DNA of 64,000 nucleotides from Trichoderma breve (lineage: Eukaryota > Ascomycota > Sordariomycetes > Hypocreales > Hypocreaceae), in contig NC_079232.1 of assembly GCF_028502605.1 (NCBI RefSeq), forward strand, positions 4,402,001-4,466,000, read 5' to 3'. The notes under the pieces were generated by a model, which was not told the DNA's origin, did not search any database, and was given only the letters and a program-made list of their open reading frames with translations. Below are positions 23,389-33,180 of this stretch, one piece after another (position 1 is the stretch's first letter; every line of letters starts with the position of its first letter). Position numbers and translations under genes: made by a program.

Positions 23389-24856
23389 TTTTCTGCGTTG
23401 TGCTATTAGCAATCAATTGTCCATTAGAGTGAATAGCAAACGCTGTGAAGAAGGAATTTAGCTGTAGGGTTCAAGTATGAAGCGTCTAGACTATACATTG
23501 ATTTGCAGGCCATAGAGGAATCTAATGAGGCAAGGTGTAGCTTGTCGCATCAAGTTGATATGAAAGCGCAGACTTACATGAAGAAGAGATGGAGAATGGA
23601 GAGCTACTCCAGATTGGTGATCAATCTGGGCTGTGCGAACTGCTGATGAGCCGATGAATCCCCCACAATGCAAGGGAGAAGCTCCCTCGAAGCTCGGACA
23701 GCTAAGCTTGCTTACATGTATCGTTGGAGAAGAGAGACGGAGAGAGAGACACAGACGGAGAGAGCTCCGAAGAAGACGAGGCGATTGATGCTTAACAAGT
23801 CGATGATTGAGATGCGCAAGTGGGACGTCAAGAAGCTATAGCTACAAGGAGGATGAAGAATTCGAGGTGCGAAAGAGAAGAGACGGAAAAATAAGGCCAG
23901 ATGACGAAGGTGTCGATGACAAGTCAAAGAGCTACAGGTACCTTACCTTATAGTACAGGTGTAGTACTGTGCCCAAGGCATATGCTAAGCTACTAACATC
24001 CATGCCTTATTTTATGTTAACGGTGGCCACACAGCCCGCTGCAACCCGTAACGGCATGTCCACGTAACTGCTGTTAGTCACCTAAAGCGACGAATGCCAG
24101 ATGACTTCAATGAGTTGCCGCTGACTGGTTGCCTCGTCTGCCTGCCCAGCGCAAAACGACGAGTCACAGCCCAAACCAGGGCGATACAGAAACTCTACCG
24201 CGCGCTACATCGGGCAGGGCCAGCAGCTCCCGCGTGACTGCTGCCGATGCGAGACGGTGGGGTTGACGGGAACATCTTTTGGCCACTGGAAGCGCTGAGA
24301 CGGGCCAAGGCTGGTGGCATTGGACGAGGGGTGGCTTGTACCGGGTTTGTATCACGGAAGTATTTCTTCAACCAGAGATGGATCCATGGATGCCTTTTCA
24401 CACAGATGCAGTGGTTGCCTAGCGATCGGTTGCAGTGGCAGTGACTGTGCCGCAGTTGATGTGGCCTTAGGCAGTGACTTCTGCCTGCCCTGGCTAAGGC
24501 ACCTATAAATACGAGGATCGTTAAAAGTTGTATGGATCTATGGACGTTTTCTCTGTTGATAAAGTTTGTGTGTCATTCCAGCAATTGTGGCAAAATGGAT
24601 ACTACATGAGACAAGACAGACAATGAACAGACCAAGAATAGTTACCACTACTATTTTCTCCTCATTGTTGAATGCAGGCACACACACAAAAAGATGCCCT
24701 TGAGTTACCAGCCATTATCACTGTCTTCGTCTATATAAGTCAGTCAGTTGGTTGGTTGTTGGTTGAGGCAAACAACTACTCGACAGCATTTCGAAAGACA
24801 ACAATGACCATAAAAAGACAACCAAAGTGGCAAAAAGACAAACAGCCATATGTTTC
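23389..24856. other. Upstream region of the BTB-like gene and spacer to tRNA-Asn
   Basis: The left ~550 bases should be the leader and promoter of the minus-strand BTB-like gene: purine-rich on the plus strand at 23725–23900, that is CT-rich on the transcribed strand. A consensus TATAAATA box at 24504–24511 faces right but no ORF follows it. No protein gene is supported. Confidence 0.5.
24504..24511 (+). promoter_or_regulatory. Orphan TATA box
   Basis: TATAAATA, a perfect core promoter match, lies in a gene-free stretch with a G/C-rich upstream part. The next 300 bases have no convincing ORF, and the only nearby gene is the tRNA on the opposite strand. It may drive a non-coding transcript or be chance. 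Confidence 0.2.
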
Positions 24857-24929
24857 TCCTCCGGGAAGGCTCGAACTTCCAACCTCCTGATTAACAGTCA
24901 GACGCGCTAGCCAATTGCGCCACAGAGGA
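24857..24929 (-). tRNA. tRNA-Asn(GUU): tRNA-Asn (anticodon GTT)
   Basis: On the minus strand the 73-nt sequence folds as a full cloverleaf. The 7-bp acceptor stem pairs TCCTCTG with CGGAGGA (one G·U). The D-arm region reads GGCGCAATTGGCTAGCGC. The anticodon loop CTGTTAA gives anticodon GTT, flanked by T33 and A37. The T-arm has the B-box GTTCGAGCC. There is no intron. The T-rich stretch a pol III terminator needs is weak: only short T runs follow on the transcribed strand. Confidence 0.93.
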
Positions 24930-27900
24930 ATGCACTGTTTGATGGCTGGCTCGTCTGAAATTTAGGCATATATACGTTATGTAATCACGGGCACCTACAC
25001 AAATGTTTCGCGCTCAAGATGTAAGTGAAATTGATCGTAAATGCACGTGTTGCAGTTTCACAAGCAATATTGAATATTGTATTCATTCTAAAGTTATAAT
25101 ATGAGAGTTATTGTCACGTTAATAGTTTGTCGATTGGTTCAAAAGAGGCTGGAGGCATTCGTCCTTTTTATATGCAAGCTGTCACAAGTCATGGTAGAAA
25201 CAGAGACGATCTGTAGTTCATGCCAAAACTTTTCTATACCGAGCGAGAGTCGCCGAGCCAATAAGAAAACCATACTAAACACCCAACATGAATTAAGCAG
25301 ACCTGAAGATTTATTTATTTTCCAGGTTTATATCATTTTGCCCAGCGTTTGGCCATAAGAGCGTGGGGACAGCTCTGAGTGATTTTACAAGTTAACACGG
25401 AGTACATGTACCTACTTCGTAGGCTGGCGCCAGTAAGAACTTGTACTCTTAAAAACAGAAGCTTGAAAGTACATATGCGCTTCCAATTTCAAAGTACAGC
25501 ACCCATCCGCCCAAAAAGGCAGGCCATGCTCTTTGCTGGAGAATTCACAGAAGAGATCCTGCTTGATTCAATTGGCTGCGATCTGCATCAGATTATAAGC
25601 GGAATATCTAGCAAAGCCGAGCCGAAGCAGCAGCTCAGTCTGCCGTCTATGGCTCCACTATAAAAGCTGTGAAGATACAAGAAATGGTCAAAGCTCCGCC
25701 AGCGTTTCATTCCATTCAATTGTGCCCGAGTAAAGTATCATTTGAGGCCTCACAGCCCATGAATGAATCAGGCCTGCTGCAAACAAGAGCCTTGGCAGGT
25801 ACTCCGCCAACCCAATTTGCAGGCCGCCATCATCACATGTTCAGAAGGACTCCATATTGCGCTCCATTGGATATACGAGGACGCCTTTGTTGGATCTTGA
25901 TGGAGTGGAATTGATTGCAGTACTTTGCAACCCCAAGGCCGTAAAACCAGTCTAAAGAAGGACCTTGGGCAGAGAGAAAAAAAGGGGGCCAGCTCGATGG
26001 ATCTCTAGACGGCCAAGTCCGTGTCTTGGAGCTAGATTCCCCTGTCCCCTGCCTGCCCAGGGAGTCCCAAATTTTTCTTTTTGTTGACACAGAAGGCAAA
26101 TGGAAGCTTGTGGGCAATGGAGCACAGATCGTTCTATTGCCTTGTTTACTCGGCACACTCGTCGTAACCAGACGGGCGCTAACCCACTCGAATTGCGGAA
26201 TCTAATCTATTGTGCTACGCGGCCGGGCGCAAGAAGCAGCTTCACTCATTCTCTCTTCAGGTTGTCTCTGTTCTCCTCTCTCCTCTTTGGAGGCTGATTG
26301 GAGGCTTGATTTCTATCTGTCGAGGTCGTGCAATGCACGTGCTGTGCTGGGAGGTGCGTTCGCTCCCAAACAGCCGATAACCAGGGCGAGCGGAGGCGAA
26401 ATCAAGCCAAAACCGGCTCACAGATGTGTCAAAAGTCAACCATCACCGTTGTCATACTTTGGCTAATGCTACACTGTGGCGCCATCTACACCCAACCGAA
26501 GGGTGCCTGCGTTCCAAGGAGCTAACTTCGCTGAACCCCAGCTTGCACTAACGTTAGCTCAGAGAGCTATCAAGGCATCCTGGGCGCCGTGGTTTGATCG
26601 TCCCTGTCTCTTGACGTCTTAGAGCGCCGGTCATCTCGATCCCATGCTGGGAAGGATTTCGTTCATTTGCGTAGAGTTTCCGGGCGACAATCACTGTATC
26701 AATACGGAAGATAAGAAAGTTATTGCATGTCATACATACAGCAGTATTACGGTAGGACTTTACATGGTGTGTTGGAGGCGTAGGTGAAATGCCCATCTCC
26801 CTGGATCATGACCAAGCCGCCTCCTCCGGATACAGTGTATAGACCACATTTGTAAGAGGGCTGATGGCTGCCCGAGAGGTTAAAATAGAAAATGGGCTGG
26901 GTCATCTGTTGTTTATCAGCTTATCAAAGCCGGCTTGACTGCTGCACTCAGCAACCAAATACAGCATCAGAGGCTGCAGAGTTCATTCCAAGTGGAGATG
27001 ACGTGGCTGATTCCCGTCTGGTTGGATTGCTTGGCGATTGATATACTGTAGTAGCGTTTCGCCATGATAGACGGAGCCGATATGCTCAAGATGCTCTATC
27101 CGGCTCTTTGGGCCCGGGGGTGTCAAGGTTCCGGTTATAAGGCTTGGTCGGGACGTCTGCCGCCTCTCGCTTGAATCCTGCTTGGTTGACAGCACTGTTT
27201 GTAGTTATCTCAGCCAATGTGAACGTCTGACCAAGCATCCATACCGTTCAGTAGTGCGTCGCCACCTTTTGCCAGCATCAAGGCAAGGTTATGCTCGCAG
27301 TTTTAGCAATCAATGCATTGATGGGCTAAGGCCAGTTGGCCAGGAGGGGGTTGTGATGGCGCCCCCAAAGATAGGCTGGTGGTGGTGACGGGGAGAGATT
27401 CGATTCGATGCCTCGCGGATAAATCAGAAGCGGCCAGCGAGCAATGGCACACGAGCAAACAACGCTGCAAAAGCCAATTCCATGTCCCCAACCCTCCACC
27501 CGCGTACGAGGCTTTTGGTGAATCTTTGCCCCCCCTTTGGCCCCTCTGGATGGCCAGCAGGCGAGCCACAGCCGCATTGTTTGCAGTTTGCAACGTGCGT
27601 CAATCAAGTGGTTATGCAGGCCGGCGTCACGCTATGATGAGTGGCGCTGGACGGCAGACGGCATTGGGAGGCTGTTGGCTGACTTGACGCTGGAGCATCT
27701 GTGAATTGTGTCACGATCTGCAGTCGGGCTCTCAATGTCAAACATCATTCACTCACTCGCTACAGTACATGTAGCTTGAACATACAGCAGATGCACATGC
27801 ACGTACATGCAAGTAGGGTACATGTACCAGAGGTGAATCAAGTTCAAGCCTCCAGCATTCGGTGTTTTGTCAACAAAAAAGACGGCCAATAATTTACATG

Positions 27901-28824
27901 CCAGTACCAATTGAAACGTCCTCGGCATTGTACTCACACTGGTCTGTCTGCTTCGTTGTCGTGAATCAATCCAATCCAACCCAATGGAACATGAAGTCAA
28001 TGGCCCTTCCAGCACCGGCCGTCTCGGAAGCCCAGGCCAGCCCGTCTGATTGGCGCCCGAGGGCCTAAGTTGCACCACTACAGCGCTAGCATCCGCTAAT
28101 TAGGCCACCCCAGGCTACTGCTGTTGGGCCTGCTCAGGTGACCCCCGCGGGCTCTTGCCGGGATGATGCACAGCACTTCGCCCCCCTGTCAGACCCTGGA
28201 GCATGGACAAGCAGACAAGCATGGATGGAGCATCAGCTAGATTGAATCCTGGGAACTCTATAAATTGTTTCTCTCGTGCTCCGTCTGCGTACGGCTAGTA
28301 CCAATACCGGCAACCCCTGGCTCGTCCCTCTGCCTTCCATGTTCTCTTTCTTCAACTGACTTCTCTGCCTTTCTCTTCTATTACCAAATTCATCGCTGGC
28401 GGGGGCTTGAAACACCACTGGAGACCATTTCTAATAGTGCCGCTCTCATTCATGCCGGCTGCCCTTGCTCTTGCTCTCCTGGCAGAACCACGAGACCCCA
28501 TACGAGCACTCGCCTTTATATTGCCCACGTCTGCTGCTCCTGGTTGAGCAGTCAATTCCTCTTCTGCCTGTTCTACCTGCTCTACCTGTACGAGTACCGC
28601 CTGTACTTCTACGCCACACTTCATACGAGTACGAGATACTCCAGACTCCAGACTCCATATTTCACCACAAGCGAGCGACGGAAGCACGGGACCTGACAAA
28701 ACCCTTGCTCTTCTCGGCTTCTACTTCCCACCCGTCCTTCTAAAAGACATTCCATCTCCCCAACTTTTCGTCTTTTGGCTGCACCACAACACCTTGCTCT
28801 TCACAAATTGCCATCAACCTTACA
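24930..28824. other. 3.9 kb gene-free region with promoter of the small gene at 28825
   Basis: No credible protein gene is seen. The sequence is of mixed composition with scattered short ORFs on both strands. Two perfect GTACATGTAC palindromes lie at 25402 and 27818. The right end (28181–28824) looks like a strong promoter and leader: a CCCCCCTGT word near 28180, a TATA box at 28259, and a long CT-rich tract before the ATG at 28825. Confidence 0.45.
28259..28265 (+). promoter_or_regulatory. TATA box of the small Arg/Ser-rich gene
   Basis: TATAAAT followed by a CT-rich stretch that runs to the ATG at 28825. This fits a pol II core promoter with a leader of about 530 nt. Confidence 0.4.
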
Positions 28825-29280
28825 ATGGCACCTCCTGGCGACTCATTCCGCGATATCAAAATGACTGTCGTCCCTCCCACAGACCTCGATGCCTCTCGAG
28901 GACGCACACGTGACCGCAATATCCCCAACTCCAAGAACCTGCGCCCGGACGAATCAAGCACGCTCCGGGGCCGGTCTCGTCGACGATCAGTCTCTCCCTT
29001 CAGCCTCACTTCTCGAACCTCCTCTCCCGCGGTCAAGCCATCTGCCAACAGACTCATGCTGCACAACCGCATGAGGGAGAAGCGCCGCGAGCACTGCCCT
29101 TCCAGATATGCGTCGCCCGCCAACCAAGACGCCTTTCAACAACAGCCGCCGCGGATGAGAAGCCGAAGCCGCGGTCCTCGTGTGGAGCAGGAACTCCATA
29201 GACCTGTCGATCACCTCTCCAGCCTGCGAAACGAGGTGTTTCTGTCGGACGAGGAGACCAACCATGGCAAGGCCTGCTGA
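28825..29280 (+). CDS. Small Arg/Ser-rich hypothetical protein
   Basis: Single-exon frame of 151 aa with its own TATA box and a CT-rich leader ending in accttacaATGG, a good fungal start context. The protein is low in hydrophobic residues and rich in Arg, Ser and Pro, with GRSRRRSVSPF at about residue 50 and RMRSRSRGPR at about 110, and an acidic VFLSDEET near the C-terminus. It looks disordered and possibly nuclear or RNA-bound, with SR-like phosphorylation sites. No domain or signal peptide is seen. The family is not recognised; coding is inferred from promoter context and the clean open frame. Confidence 0.55.
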   Translation: MAPPGDSFRDIKMTVVPPTDLDASRGRTRDRNIPNSKNLRPDESSTLRGRSRRRSVSPFSLTSRTSSPAVKPSANRLMLHNRMREKRREHCPSRYASPANQDAFQQQPPRMRSRSRGPRVEQELHRPVDHLSSLRNEVFLSDEETNHGKAC

Positions 29281-29984
29281 CATGGGAATATCATCACCAC
29301 CTACCACATTTTGATTTGATGAGCGCCTGCGCCACTACTGCATATGACTTGGAGGGGAATGATACCTGTAATATGACTACCATGACGGGAGGGACATGAA
29401 AACATACACTTGCTTTTAATATTTTACTTTTGGTGTTTGGAATGGGCATTGCATGGGAAGCTACATTTGAGACTGGATTTCTGGGATAATTGACCATGGG
29501 TCTTTCTTCTTTTCTTTATTTCATTTATTTTCTTTACTTTTTCTTTTTCTCTTTGCCATTTTGACTGGCAGAGTTGTTTCTTCTTTCTTCTGTTCTCTTT
29601 TTAATTACTTACCATTTCTCTTCCCGGGCGTTGGTCAAGTTTGCCATGTAATTGCCCATTGATGATGGCAGGAAGCAAACAAAAACCACCCGACTGAGCG
29701 GTGTGCTTGTAACTGATAGTGTGCAATCCAAAACTCTTCAACTTGATACTTGTGTGTTCTCGTCGTGTGACTATCTTTCTAGCCCCTGAGTAACTAGTAA
29801 TACACTATGTGGCCAAGGTCCGTGTTTTCCCTCGTTTTTTCCCTTGCCCATTCTTACTCGGCTATTCGATACCCCGGACCAACCATTTGCAGAGTAGTAG
29901 CACTAACAGCTCTAGTAGCTTGTTCCCTTCTATAAGGTTTATCCTTCAGAAATTATTATTTATACTAACCTATAGACACTGGTT
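29281..29984. other. Spacer between small gene and TIR element
   Basis: The first half is the likely 3' UTR of the small gene, with a T-rich tract at 29505–29610. The last 140 bases become AT-rich towards the inverted repeat. A short minus-strand frame at about 29855–29950 (KPYRREQ, then TTLQMVGPG) could be a continuation of the Argonaute relic on the other side of the element, but this is weak. Confidence 0.4.
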
Positions 29985-30047
29985 TATTATATTATAGAGT
30001 CTTCCTATTTGCACCGTAATGTATTCCTATTTGAACCGTAGTACTCC
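29985..30047 (+). repeat. Left terminal inverted repeat
   Basis: This 63-base stretch is an imperfect inverted copy of 30556–30617. The two share blocks such as agtcttcctatttgcaccg and tattcctatt, with only a few mismatches. Weaker similarity may extend out to about 29960. Confidence 0.8.
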
Positions 30048-30209
30048 ACATTACAAGTTGCGTTCACCCCAAATCACAATTACCATATACCAAAGTACAG
30101 TGCAACACACTGGGAGCGAATATCTTCATACAAAATCATACATTATAAGTCTATCAACTATCAATCGGTGCCAATTCCTTTGAAAGATGCAGCCTGATGT
30201 AGACACTTC

Positions 30210-30467
30210 TCACAGCCCAGAGAGTTCACCCGGCTCCTCAGCGCCGGGTTGGGTGGCCGGGATAACTTCCTCGGCCTCAGACTCGGTCTCGGGTGCCTCT
30301 GCCGGCGCCGGGGCTTCTGACGGGAAGAGGGCGCGAATCTCATCGAGGCCAGTGCCGTGCAATAGCTCTGACGATAGCGGCAGATCGAGGGCATCGTCGC
30401 CTAGGAAGCTGTCATAATGTCGAACTTCGTAATCCTGAAGTTGCAATAGTCTTGTGTGGTGTTGCAA
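30210..30467 (-). CDS. Short ORF inside the TIR element, possible captured gene fragment
   Basis: An 85-codon frame with QLQDYEVRHYDSFLGDDAL and LLHGTGLDEIRALFPSE followed by an acidic Pro/Ala/Glu-rich tail. The GC content is higher than that of the flanking repeats. It starts with ATG and ends in a stop inside the element. No family is recognised. It could be the end of a lost transposase, a captured host exon, or a small expressed protein. Confidence 0.3.
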   Translation of the reverse strand: MQHHTRLLQLQDYEVRHYDSFLGDDALDLPLSSELLHGTGLDEIRALFPSEAPAPAEAPETESEAEEVIPATQPGAEEPGELSGL

Positions 30468-30555
30468 AGTAAGTGATATACCAGGGCGTCACACTGTAAT
30501 TGGGTGTAGATTGATGGGATTGGTGGTGTATGCGCAATGATTTTAGTACGGGCAC

Positions 30556-30617
30556 GGACTACTACGGTTTAAATAGGAATATGTTACGGTGCAAATAGGA
30601 AGACTCATATTATAATA
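30556..30617 (-). repeat. Right terminal inverted repeat
   Basis: Inverted partner of 29985–30047; see that entry. Confidence 0.8.
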
Positions 30618-30663
30618 GAAAGAGAAATAATAAGATAGCTTAGTTATAGTAATCTAACCCTAT

Positions 30664-31060
30664 CTAAACCCTAAGAATAGCGTAGCGAATCATCTGCTGA
30701 ATTTGAGGGATGTCGAGTTTCGATCTGGAGATCTGACCTGGAAATACAACGTACACTTCTGCTGGGAGGTACATCGGGTTTTCCGAGTTGCCGCAGGCGA
30801 TCAACGGAAGCTAAGAAAGTTGGAGGACTCGGTAATATGCTGCTTCAAGTCAGCTGAATCGAGAGATGAACAGAGGAAATAACTCACTTGCTATGAAAAG
30901 AATCAAATACATTGATATAACCCCCAGAGCCAGGAGCCTCTCCTTTGCCCCTGACGTTCCCTTTTACATCTTCCTTGACTTGCACTTTGCGTGCACCGGA
31001 CCAAGAGTAGTGCAAGTTGACTTTGTATGGAAAATTGATAAATCATGCTAACGTAGACAA
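30664..31060 (-). pseudogene. Argonaute (QDE-2-like) PAZ-region fragment, broken
   Basis: On the minus strand 30810–30664 reads LPLIACGNSENPMYLPAE, then VYVVFPGQISRSKLDIPQ, then IQQMIRYAILR, then stop. This matches the end of the PAZ domain and linker 2 in fungal Argonautes (NP.YLPAEVC...PGQ..SKL...QT..MIRFA). Just upstream, codons for HYYRVLQLS end in an in-frame TAG at 30811–30813, where intact genes read LxxPxLP. Before that an intron-like segment (gtgag to about 30845) and a preceding block with GYINVFDSF (about 30900–30920) fit the 'VxDYF' segment of PAZ. There is no PIWI domain and no N-terminal part, so the gene is a remnant. The TIR element lies directly beyond its truncated end. Argonaute acts in RNA silencing (quelling); this copy cannot. 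Confidence 0.65.
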
Positions 31061-31289
31061 GCTTTACAACTTGGGGATAGGAAGGGGTGCACAGCGATTA
31101 ATATTAGGAGAGTGGATTTAATCTGGTATGTAAATATCTTCTTAGTTACTTATTCTCGTTGAGACAATGAAGATTTGCTTTGGGTTCTTGTCGTTGTAAG
31201 TGTTGAAGACCAGTGGGACGACAGGAGCTTCAGAATTCTATGTATCTGACAGAAGGGTACCATGTTCTGATGTGCTGCGGCGTGCGGAT

Positions 31290-32696
31290 TCAGAACACTG
31301 CAACTAGACTTTTGCCCAACCATGATTGCAGAAGTGCATCCATATCATCCTGTCGTAGCATCACCATGACGTCCAGTAGTTCCACTTTCCCAGCCGCTGT
31401 TTGATCGGACCTTTTCCTTGGCATAATCAGACAAACACCATCCGCTGGAGAATATGGTGCCCTAATATGCTGTGGTCTTCCAAGCCCGGGCCCAAAGTCC
31501 ATCTCATACAAAGGAAGATCAGCCCAGCTCGTAACAGTTAGATCCCGAGATCCGAAGAGATCCCACCCAGGAAAAATTGTGGTATTTCTGTCCACTGACT
31601 CTACCAAGCGGTAAACTTCGGCAATGGATTTGGCGTTGATGCTGTCGAGGGATTTTGATTCGGCAATTGAGGCGCAAATTTGCGCCAGTACTTTCATATC
31701 TTTCGAATCTCCTGCAGCAATTAGGTCTCTGCTAGAGAAGCTTGCAAGTGAGTAGAGTATGAGATTAGATAAGTAGGGATGATTGAGCGTTGAGAAATCA
31801 TGGCCAATCCTGCATCTGCCATTAACAGCCATGATGAGTTTACTGGTCTGCTCAGTAAGCGCTGGGTTACGCTTCCTCCGGGCCGCGGTAATCGTAGACC
31901 ACAAAAGGGCACATAGTGTAGTATTTGTGGACGGGTCCGAGGCCGTATGATCTTTTATAAGAGTTTTCGTTTCGTTGATTGAGGTGATGGGTATTCGAAA
32001 AAGCTTGCAGGCACTTGGGACAAACTCCGTGGGAAGGGCTGGTGGGCTTGTGGAGTATTCAGGATGTGCCTCAAAAAGGGTCTCCTTTGACTGGCTTGAC
32101 AGTGCCTCCAGTTGGGGATTCAGAGCCTTAGAAAGACGACCCATAGAGTCGAGCTCCAAGATCAATCCAGTGTCCAGGTCTTCTGAGAGGTATTTAGCCC
32201 AGAGCGTGATGATATGGGAAAGTCCTGAGGCATCAACAACATTGTGGTGAACGCAGATACACAAGCCTACTCCTTGCTTGTCCGCAAATTGAAAGAAACT
32301 TGTGGAAAAAACGGGTACCCCAGCTGCCCAAGTCTCGTCATCTAAAGAAAAAGGGACTGGCCAAATGTTCGCTGGGATAACTTCTGGAGACATGCCAGCG
32401 TCAGAGTTGGAGAGGTAGGCATTTGGTATAGACCCCTTGTTAAACAATGTGCACCTGGTCCCATCTTGGCTCCAACGTAGTTCGAGGCTGAGGTTCCCTT
32501 CTGCCGGAGCTGTTCGATAGACTCGACCTGCTAGCCATGGCATAGCTGTCACAAGCTTGTCGATGCCGTGTTGCAGGTTATTCTCAATGACATGAGTTGA
32601 CTGGGTTGTTTCAAAGGTGAGCAGAACGCCTGCGTACGTTGGAGGCATAATAACATCGAGCGGAGTCAACCGCACGACGTTGACTTTGTCAGACAT
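31290..32696 (-). CDS. BAHD-type acyltransferase (trichothecene 3-O-acetyltransferase-like)
   Basis: Single exon, 468 aa, the usual length for fungal BAHD/transferase-family enzymes. These move an acyl group from acyl-CoA to a hydroxyl or amine. The catalytic HxxxD is seen as HHNVVDASG (His151, Asp155) and the structural DFGxG motif as DFGPGLG (Asp400). Between them is GRCRIG at about 293, a conserved segment in the Tri101-like branch. No signal peptide is seen. The substrate is unknown; fungal members acetylate toxins, pigments and other secondary metabolites, and Tri101 homology does not show trichothecene production. It is transcribed away from the Zn2Cys6 regulator at 33181 with 484 bp between starts, which suggests joint control. 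Base composition is richer in A/T than the housekeeping genes in the window. Confidence 0.88.
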   Translation of the reverse strand: MSDKVNVVRLTPLDVIMPPTYAGVLLTFETTQSTHVIENNLQHGIDKLVTAMPWLAGRVYRTAPAEGNLSLELRWSQDGTRCTLFNKGSIPNAYLSNSDAGMSPEVIPANIWPVPFSLDDETWAAGVPVFSTSFFQFADKQGVGLCICVHHNVVDASGLSHIITLWAKYLSEDLDTGLILELDSMGRLSKALNPQLEALSSQSKETLFEAHPEYSTSPPALPTEFVPSACKLFRIPITSINETKTLIKDHTASDPSTNTTLCALLWSTITAARRKRNPALTEQTSKLIMAVNGRCRIGHDFSTLNHPYLSNLILYSLASFSSRDLIAAGDSKDMKVLAQICASIAESKSLDSINAKSIAEVYRLVESVDRNTTIFPGWDLFGSRDLTVTSWADLPLYEMDFGPGLGRPQHIRAPYSPADGVCLIMPRKRSDQTAAGKVELLDVMVMLRQDDMDALLQSWLGKSLVAVF

Positions 32697-33180
32697 GCTT
32701 GATGAAGGATAAGTAACCTTGTTTAAGGAACAGAAAAGACTATTTAGAGAACTGGAAATATTCCTGTCTATTGGACCTACGTGTACTTATGTATACAAAC
32801 AAGAAGCATGTAAGGCCTATTAGAGCTTGACGACTTCCGCCTTCCGTGCGCCCGGTTGCCCGAATCTCCGGCATCGTATGCTCGCAAGCTGATACGCCTC
32901 CTTAGCTAATGTGACAGAGCTTTCCGCTATCGTATGATGAGTGCTAATCCGCAGTTGTAAGATGCTAAAAATGGGCTACGAACAACATCACTCGGCTGTG
33001 TCGCGAATTATTGTCATCGGAAATAATGGTTAGGGGCAGCTTTAGCCTCGGACCATCGGGTCCGCGGGCCCGATCTCGCGATTGGTCGACTACCTTACAG
33101 TGCCGAAATCTTAGAACCGTAATAGCACACTTCTTTCCGACTAACAACTCGGAGCGGAAATTCAGCATTCAGTGACCGGA
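32697..33180. promoter_or_regulatory. Bidirectional promoter, acyltransferase / Zn2Cys6 regulator
   Basis: 484 bp separate two divergent start codons. CGG/CCG words, the half-site of Zn2Cys6 factors, occur several times (near 32862, 32868, 33050, 33066, 33152, 33176), including a cggaccatcgggtccg inverted pair at 33050–33066. An autoregulated mini-cluster would look like this, but binding is inference. Confidence 0.4.

Larger units (their letters stand above)
29985..30617. mobile_element. Non-autonomous TIR element (MITE-like) with internal ORF
   Basis: About 630–690 bp bounded by ~60 bp inverted repeats (29985–30047 and 30556–30617). Further, weaker complementarity lies inside both repeats. 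No transposase is recognised, so it would be non-autonomous. Long TIRs suggest a Mutator-like or other DNA element, but class is not settled and I could not fix target-site duplications. Between the repeats lies an 85-codon minus-strand frame (listed separately) that looks like real coding sequence. A broken Argonaute fragment begins ~45 bp to the right, so the element may have inserted into that gene. Confidence 0.6.

Noticed and set aside
26150..26225. tRNA-like sequence on the minus strand (D-arm-like CGCAATTCGAGTGGGTTAGCGC)
   Set aside because: No anticodon stem with T33, no GTTCGAnnC T-arm in the following 40 bases and no paired acceptor stem. At most a decayed fragment.
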